From contig NZ_CP047393.1 in NCBI RefSeq assembly GCF_009858175.1, positions 186,001 to 250,000 on the forward strand: a stretch of 64,000 nucleotides of DNA. The letters are read 5' to 3'. Positions 59,894 to 64,000 of the stretch are shown here, piece after piece. The translations under genes were made by a program, and so were the position numbers. The stretch is from Pontibacillus sp. HMF3514. Its GTDB lineage: Bacteria; Bacillota; Bacilli; Bacillales; BH030062. The notes under the pieces are model-generated. The model saw only the letters and a program-made list of their open reading frames with translations. It ran no database searches and was not told the origin of the DNA. Positions within the stretch are counted from its first letter, which is position 1, and each line of letters begins with the position of its first letter.

Positions 59894-60211
59894 ATGGAAA
59901 TGATTCATGAAACAGCAACGTTTCAAAACACAATTAACAGCGAAAAGCCTGTTATGATAAAATTCTCAGCAAACTGGTGCCCGGACTGTAAGCGTATGGA
60001 TATGTTCATCGGAGATATCTTAGAAGAGTACAGTGGCTATCAGTGGTTCGAAATTAACCGTGATGAACTTCCTGAAATTGCACAAGAGTATGATGTAATG
60101 GGAATTCCGAGCATTCTAATCTTCCAAAACGGTGCAAAGATCGCTCACTTACACAGTGCAAATGCGAAGACACCTGATGAAGTACAAGAATTCTTAACAA
60201 AATCTCTATAA
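59894..60211 (+). CDS. Thioredoxin-like protein (YtpP-type)
   Basis: ATG 59894 is eight bases after AGGAGG (ATG 59888 is too close) and gives 105 residues. The active site is SANWCPDCKRMDMF (CPDC) and the cis-Pro loop MGIPSILIF. CPDC differs from the CGPC of classical thioredoxin and is found in YtpP-like proteins. Divergent from the Ynj-like operon, it may be co-regulated. Confidence 0.9.
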   Translation: MEMIHETATFQNTINSEKPVMIKFSANWCPDCKRMDMFIGDILEEYSGYQWFEINRDELPEIAQEYDVMGIPSILIFQNGAKIAHLHSANAKTPDEVQEFLTKSL

Positions 60212-60215
60212 AATC

Positions 60216-60250
60216 ATGAAAAAGCATCTGCCACAGGTAGGTGCTTTTGT
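60216..60250 (+). terminator. Terminator after the thioredoxin-like gene
   Basis: AAAAGCATCTG and a partly complementary GGTGCTTTT stem are followed by GTTTTG. Confidence 0.6.
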
Positions 60251-60280
60251 TTTGCTATATCATCCATTTGGATAAATTAA

Positions 60281-60317
60281 AAATGCGTGCCTCCATGAAG
60301 GGGGCACGCATTTTTTA
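60281..60317. terminator. Terminator of the BI-1 gene
   Basis: AAATGCGTGCC and GGCACGCATTT form a strong stem with T runs on both strands; it touches the stop of the minus-strand gene. Confidence 0.85.
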
Positions 60318-60938
60318 ATCATCAGATAGAATTTTTACAAGGCGTAGCAAATCCAAGAATAGATTAAGAAAGTCTAGATAGAGATTTAACGCAAGTAAGG
60401 GAATATCTTTCTCATCATGATAACCGTGTTTAATTTTGTTAATGTCATAGATAATAAAGCCTGAGAATATCAGAATGCTAATGATCGTGATGACTAGAAT
60501 AGCCATTCCACCCAAGTTAAAGATCATATGGATGATCCAAACGAGGATAAGCGCTAGAAGTGCACTCATGAGCATCCCGCCCATAAAGCTTAAGTCACGT
60601 TTAGTCTTCCAAGCATAAATGGAGAGTACTGTGAAAATAACAGCCGTTACGCCGAACACAACGAGTACAGTATATGCTCCAATTGAACTGACGTAGTAGG
60701 ACATAACAGGAAATAGCGTTAAGCCTGATATAAAGGTGAAAAAGAATAGGAATGAGTAGCTGATCTTTTTGGCTTTACGTACAAAGAATACGACAATAAG
60801 TAGTATGAATTCTAATATAATGAGCGGTAAAAAGAGAGCCGGTGGAACCCATTGGCCAGCGAATAATCCAATCAAGGCAAACCCAATGGAGATCGCAAAG
60901 GTTCTTAGCACCGCGGCTAATAATTCACCTTTTTGCAT
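60315..60938 (-). CDS. Bax inhibitor-1 (BI-1/YetJ-type) membrane protein
   Basis: A 207-residue protein with seven membrane segments. The C-terminal signature FSGFIIYDINKIKHG and LNLYLDFLNLFLDLLRLV is the BI-1 family end. B. subtilis YetJ is a pH-sensitive calcium leak channel. ATG 60938 after AAGGAGGATTC. It is monocistronic. Confidence 0.92.
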   Translation of the reverse strand: MQKGELLAAVLRTFAISIGFALIGLFAGQWVPPALFLPLIILEFILLIVVFFVRKAKKISYSFLFFFTFISGLTLFPVMSYYVSSIGAYTVLVVFGVTAVIFTVLSIYAWKTKRDLSFMGGMLMSALLALILVWIIHMIFNLGGMAILVITIISILIFSGFIIYDINKIKHGYHDEKDIPLLALNLYLDFLNLFLDLLRLVKILSDD

Positions 60939-61085
60939 AAGGAATCCTCCTTCATCAAACTCTCCATAGTATAGTAGATTGTGTAACGTTTTGTCGAATC
61001 TACCCGCAGGTTTGGCTGGCCACTTAACTGACCTTCTGTCATGCCACTAATAAATTACTTTAAAAAGTAAACTCAATGATTTTTT

Positions 61086-61784
61086 TTAACCGTTTGCCGA
61101 AGTATATTGGAATTTCGTTTCAATTCTTGCAGTAATCTCGATTTGGCCTGGTTCGACTTGAGTGGATGCTGAACTTACAGCTTCAGCCTGTTTAAATGTC
61201 TGAGGAGTTACGGTTCCTTGAGGGAGCTCTTCGACAATTTGTGTTGGTGTTGGATCTAGGTTTAAATTCATTTGATTCGCTATGGTTTGTGCTTTTGATA
61301 CTGCATTCTCTAAAGCTCGATTTAGTGCTCGCTTGTAATATTGTTGAGGGTTGTCAATTGTAAACTCAATATTCGACACGCGATTCGCCCCATTTTGAAC
61401 AGCTGTGTCGATTACTTTACCCGTTTGGCTTAGATCCTTTATCGTCACCTGAAGCGTATGCGTTACCTGATAACCTCTAAATTCTTGTTTTCCATCTACA
61501 TAATCATATTGGGGGTAAATAAAATAATCTACAGTTTGAATATCCTCACGAGGAATCCCCATTTGTACAAGAGAATCAATCACTTTATTTAAAGTCTGTG
61601 CGTTATCTTGCTGGGCTTTTGTTAATTCCTCGTCTTGGGTTTCGACACCAAGGTTAATTTTAGCTACATTCGGTTGAGTAGATACAGAACCGACTCCAGT
61701 AACTGTCATCAAACGTTTTTTCCCATTATCCTGTTGGTTCCTTACAGGTTTGGGTGCAGGAGAAGGATAGGGCGGATAGTACAT
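61086..61784 (-). CDS. SIMPL-domain (DUF541) protein
   Basis: ATG 61784 follows AAAGGTGGAATC and gives 232 residues; ATG 61802 is weaker. A Pro-rich N terminus (YYPPYPSPAPKP) without signal peptide is followed by the SIMPL domain: TVTGVGSVSTQPNVAKINLG, NRVSNIEFTIDNPQQYY and VEPGQIEITARIETKF. SIMPL proteins form high-order oligomers at the envelope; the function is not settled. Confidence 0.9.
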   Translation of the reverse strand: MYYPPYPSPAPKPVRNQQDNGKKRLMTVTGVGSVSTQPNVAKINLGVETQDEELTKAQQDNAQTLNKVIDSLVQMGIPREDIQTVDYFIYPQYDYVDGKQEFRGYQVTHTLQVTIKDLSQTGKVIDTAVQNGANRVSNIEFTIDNPQQYYKRALNRALENAVSKAQTIANQMNLNLDPTPTQIVEELPQGTVTPQTFKQAEAVSSASTQVEPGQIEITARIETKFQYTSANG

Positions 61785-61909
61785 ATTGATTCCACCTTTC
61801 ATGAATTAGTCGCTACTACTTATTTCATGAAAGAAAATTCCTCATTATGCTTGATCTTTTGAAAATCGGGAAAAAAAAGATACAGATTTGATAAAGGAGC
61901 TAAACAATA

Positions 61910-62509
61910 ATGGGACTACTTTTTTCACAGTTTTCTAAGCCAAAGGGTTTAATTGGTAGAATCGTTGGCTTCATCATGTATAGAGAAAATGCAGCGATTA
62001 GTAAGTGGACGTTATCTTTTTTAGATATTCAATCTGATGAACATGTATTAGAGATTGGATTTGGCCCCGGTTATTGTATTCGAAGCCTCTGTAAAACATA
62101 TAGAGATATTCACGTAACGGGGTTAGATCCATCTGGCACGATGGTAGAAGAAGCAACTCGGCGTAATCAAAAGTGGGTAGATGAAGGTAGGGTGGAATTG
62201 AAAGAAGCTAAAGCAGGAGAAGTGGATGTCGTTTCAAAACCAATAGATAAAGTTATAACCATTAACAACATCACGTATTGGGAAGACCCTGTTAGGACAC
62301 TCAATAACCTTAAAACTCGTATGAGAAAAGCCGGCCGAATTGCGATTACGCTTCAACCTCATGAAAAAGGAGCTTCTGATCAAACGGCTGAATTAGCAGG
62401 TGATCAAATACGCTCCTTCTTAGAACAAGCAGGCTTTGAATATGTACGTGTACACCATCGTCCCGGTAAGCCAAACAAAACAACCTGTGTGGTGGGAAGT
62501 GCTCCTTAA
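61910..62509 (+). CDS. Class I SAM-dependent methyltransferase
   Basis: A 199-residue methyltransferase, ATG 61910 after AAAGGAGC. The SAM-binding motif VLEIGFGPGYCIRSL is at about residues 47-61, followed by acidic loop VTGLDPSGTM and the motif NNITYWEDPVRTL. Substrate unknown; the N terminus (NAAISKWTLSFLDI) resembles small membrane-lipid or arsenite methyltransferase-like proteins only weakly. Confidence 0.87.
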   Translation: MGLLFSQFSKPKGLIGRIVGFIMYRENAAISKWTLSFLDIQSDEHVLEIGFGPGYCIRSLCKTYRDIHVTGLDPSGTMVEEATRRNQKWVDEGRVELKEAKAGEVDVVSKPIDKVITINNITYWEDPVRTLNNLKTRMRKAGRIAITLQPHEKGASDQTAELAGDQIRSFLEQAGFEYVRVHHRPGKPNKTTCVVGSAP

Positions 62510-62589
62510 TAGAGACCTTTAGAATAAAAGTTTGCGAGTGGGATTATACTTTGTTGACTATGTTACAGTATAAGCAAGGAGGGACGAGT

Positions 62590-62847
62590 ATGGATATTAA
62601 AATTTCCAAAGATGACAAAGATCAAATTATCGCTCAGATTCAAGCTTATTTTGAAATGGAACGTGGTGAAGAGCTTGGGATGATCGGAGCTGAACAGTTT
62701 TATCATTATTTTGTAAAAGAGATTGGTCCTTACATATACAATCAAGGCGTGCGAGATGCGAAGAAAATGATTGATGAAAAGATGATGAATATCGACGAGG
62801 ATATTACATCGTTAGAAAAACCTATTTATGTGCAACGTGAACGGTAG
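62590..62847 (+). CDS. DUF2164 protein
   Basis: ATG 62590 follows AAGGAGGGACG, giving 85 residues; an upstream TTG is rejected. The sequence ISKDDKDQIIAQIQAYFEME, then IGAEQFYHYFVKEIGPYIYN and GVRDAKKMI is the DUF2164 pattern. The family is helical and uncharacterised. The stop codon lies in the terminator stem. Confidence 0.88.
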   Translation: MDIKISKDDKDQIIAQIQAYFEMERGEELGMIGAEQFYHYFVKEIGPYIYNQGVRDAKKMIDEKMMNIDEDITSLEKPIYVQRER

Positions 62848-62872
62848 AGTCCTGGTGACTTGCCGTTTTTTA
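62841..62872 (+). terminator. Terminator after DUF2164 gene
   Basis: ACGG...AGTC and GACT..CCGT form an interrupted stem followed by TTTTT. Confidence 0.6.
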
Positions 62873-63072
62873 ATTTTTTGATATTCGTTTTGAGAGGTGG
62901 TTTAATCCCTTAAATAATAAACGTACGAGCTTATACATAATTCAAAATGGAGCTACAATAAGAAAAAGAAGAATGGGCGATTCTGTCTATAGAATCAAAT
63001 GAAGAATTAAAACTTGATATGACCACCTAATATGATTAACATAGATTCATTAACATAAAAGGAGCGTCCTTC

Positions 63073-63573
63073 ATGATTCGAATAGCAAATAAAGACGATA
63101 TAAAAGATATTTTATTCATCTATAACGATGCGGTTGTAAACACTACGGCTGTATATGATTATGAACCCTATTCTTACGAAAACCGTGTTCAGTGGTTTGA
63201 AAAGAAACAAAAAGCTAGCGTACCCATTATGGTTTATGAAGAAGATGGAGAAGTTTGTGGATTTGCTACATATGGTGCCTTCAGGGATTGGCCTGCCTAT
63301 CAATATACTGTTGAGCATTCTGTATATGTGAACCCTAAACATGGTGGTAAAGGTATCGGTGGCACGTTACTAAAAGAGATCATAAAAGCCGCTAAACAGG
63401 ATGGCTATATTACCATGGTTGCAGGGATTGATGGTACGAACAAAGGAAGTATATCCTTGCATGAAAAAGTAGGGTTTACATATAGTGGGACTATTCAGAA
63501 AGCGGGTTATAAATTTGATCGGTGGTTGGACTTAGCATTTTATCAGATCGATTTAGAGCGTGTGAATAATTAG
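63073..63573 (+). CDS. GNAT acetyltransferase of PAT/YwnH type
   Basis: A 166-residue GNAT enzyme, ATG 63073 after AAAGGAGCG. DILFIYNDAVVNTTAVYDYE, GFATYGAFRDWPAYQYTVEH and the acetyl-CoA loop VNPKHGGKGIGGTLL match the phosphinothricin/methionine-sulfoximine acetyltransferase group, as does KVGFTYSGTIQKAGYKFDRW. The natural substrate may be a methionine derivative or another amino compound. Confidence 0.9.
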   Translation: MIRIANKDDIKDILFIYNDAVVNTTAVYDYEPYSYENRVQWFEKKQKASVPIMVYEEDGEVCGFATYGAFRDWPAYQYTVEHSVYVNPKHGGKGIGGTLLKEIIKAAKQDGYITMVAGIDGTNKGSISLHEKVGFTYSGTIQKAGYKFDRWLDLAFYQIDLERVNN

Positions 63574-63653
63574 ATATGGAAACATTTACTACATTAGGGG
63601 GAGCATTCTTTTTGATAAACTCTACTTAACAGATAATGAATAGGGTGTAAGAC

Positions 63654-64000
63654 ATGATCATAAAGAACTTCATTTATAAACTAAGAGACAGTCAAAAGTT
63701 TTATCTCCTTAATTTTGTTTTTATATTAATAGGGTTAGTTTCGTCTATGATCCTTACAAGTGAATCCATCATATGGGGGCAGCGATTAATTATCTTTTGG
63801 ATAGGATTATTGGTGTACATTTCGGTATTTCTAGGAGTAGATCCAATGATTAAAGGAGTAGGATTAGCACTGCTACCGATGGGGATCACAGGAGTATTTA
63901 TACAAATACTAGAAAATGTTCCTGTAATCTATTATAACAAATGGCTTGAGGCGGATACTGTTAGAGGCGGTGGCCCTGTCAGCTTATTTTTCTACATGAT
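63654..64000 (+). CDS. Membrane protein, 3' end outside window
   Basis: ATG 63654 after AATAGGGTGTAAG opens a frame that stays open to the window end (115 codons). Three or four hydrophobic segments are visible (FYLLNFVFILIGLVSSMILT, LIIFWIGLLVYISVFLGV, VGLALLPMGITGVFIQIL). The last part reads ENVPVIYYNKWLEADTVRGG. No family recognised from this part. Confidence 0.65.
   Translation, partial: MIIKNFIYKLRDSQKFYLLNFVFILIGLVSSMILTSESIIWGQRLIIFWIGLLVYISVFLGVDPMIKGVGLALLPMGITGVFIQILENVPVIYYNKWLEADTVRGGGPVSLFFYM

Overview
This window reads as a near-origin chromosomal segment of a Gram-positive spore former of the family Bacillaceae. Support comes from the sigW-rsiW-cdaA-cdaR-glmM-glmS gene order, a glmS ribozyme, T-box leaders, the spore cortex hydrolase cwlJ, YjcZ-type micro-proteins, strong AGGAGG ribosome sites with ATG/GTG/TTG starts, and low GC. 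Acidic proteins, S-layer homology (SLH) proteins and a carnitine-to-glycine-betaine pathway suggest a halotolerant or moderately halophilic genus close to Halobacillus or Pontibacillus. The genus is an inference.

Layout. 1-7040: envelope stress and cell-wall precursor block: sigW (5' truncated), rsiW, cdaA, cdaR, glmM, then the glmS ribozyme and glmS. 7200-12000: small genes, a decayed reductase and two adjacent arsenic modules, arsR-arsB-arsC on the minus strand and ArsR-ArsP-like permease-CC micropeptide on the plus strand, with ATCAA/TTGAT operators repeated before each plus-strand cistron. 12600-15745: a TetR regulator and a three-gene L-carnitine degradation operon. 15800-18000: a cassette of small Gly/Asp-tailed membrane proteins, a YjcZ protein, a NUDIX gene and an orphan T-box stem I. 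18240-24100: an SLH protein with YcdB/YcdC-like modules, a second NUDIX gene, a guanidine-I riboswitch with paired SMR exporters, and an SLH protein with a duplicated helical domain. 24100-33660: membrane and housekeeping genes, including a SigW-type promoter, a phosphoesterase, family 4 UDG, a LOG protein, cwlJ and ileS. The ileS leader carries a T-box and six 42-bp tandem repeats. 34400-43800: VOC protein, hydrolase, CDF transporter, a parS-like site in a hairpin, a subtilase and others. 43850-44380: two inverted copies of an intergenic repeat element. 44500-50660: an ECF sigma factor with a large membrane partner, a ZIP transporter, DUF2254 and DUF368/PopT. 50660-60250: YjcZ genes, OsmC, a Crp/Fnr regulator and a seven-gene minus-strand operon (lipoprotein, two permeases, ATPase, TVP38, CDP-alcohol transferase, disulfide reductase) resembling E. 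coli ynjBCD/ynjF/ydjX-Z, divergent from a thioredoxin. 60280-64000: BI-1 protein, SIMPL protein, methyltransferase, DUF2164, GNAT and a membrane gene cut by the window end.

The most promising uncharacterised systems are the Ynj-like operon with its possible TGTAA-N6-TTACA operators, the arsenic micropeptide operon with reiterated operators, the orphan T-box transcript and the Gly/Asp-tail membrane cassette. All functional calls rest on motif recognition by eye; no database search was run.
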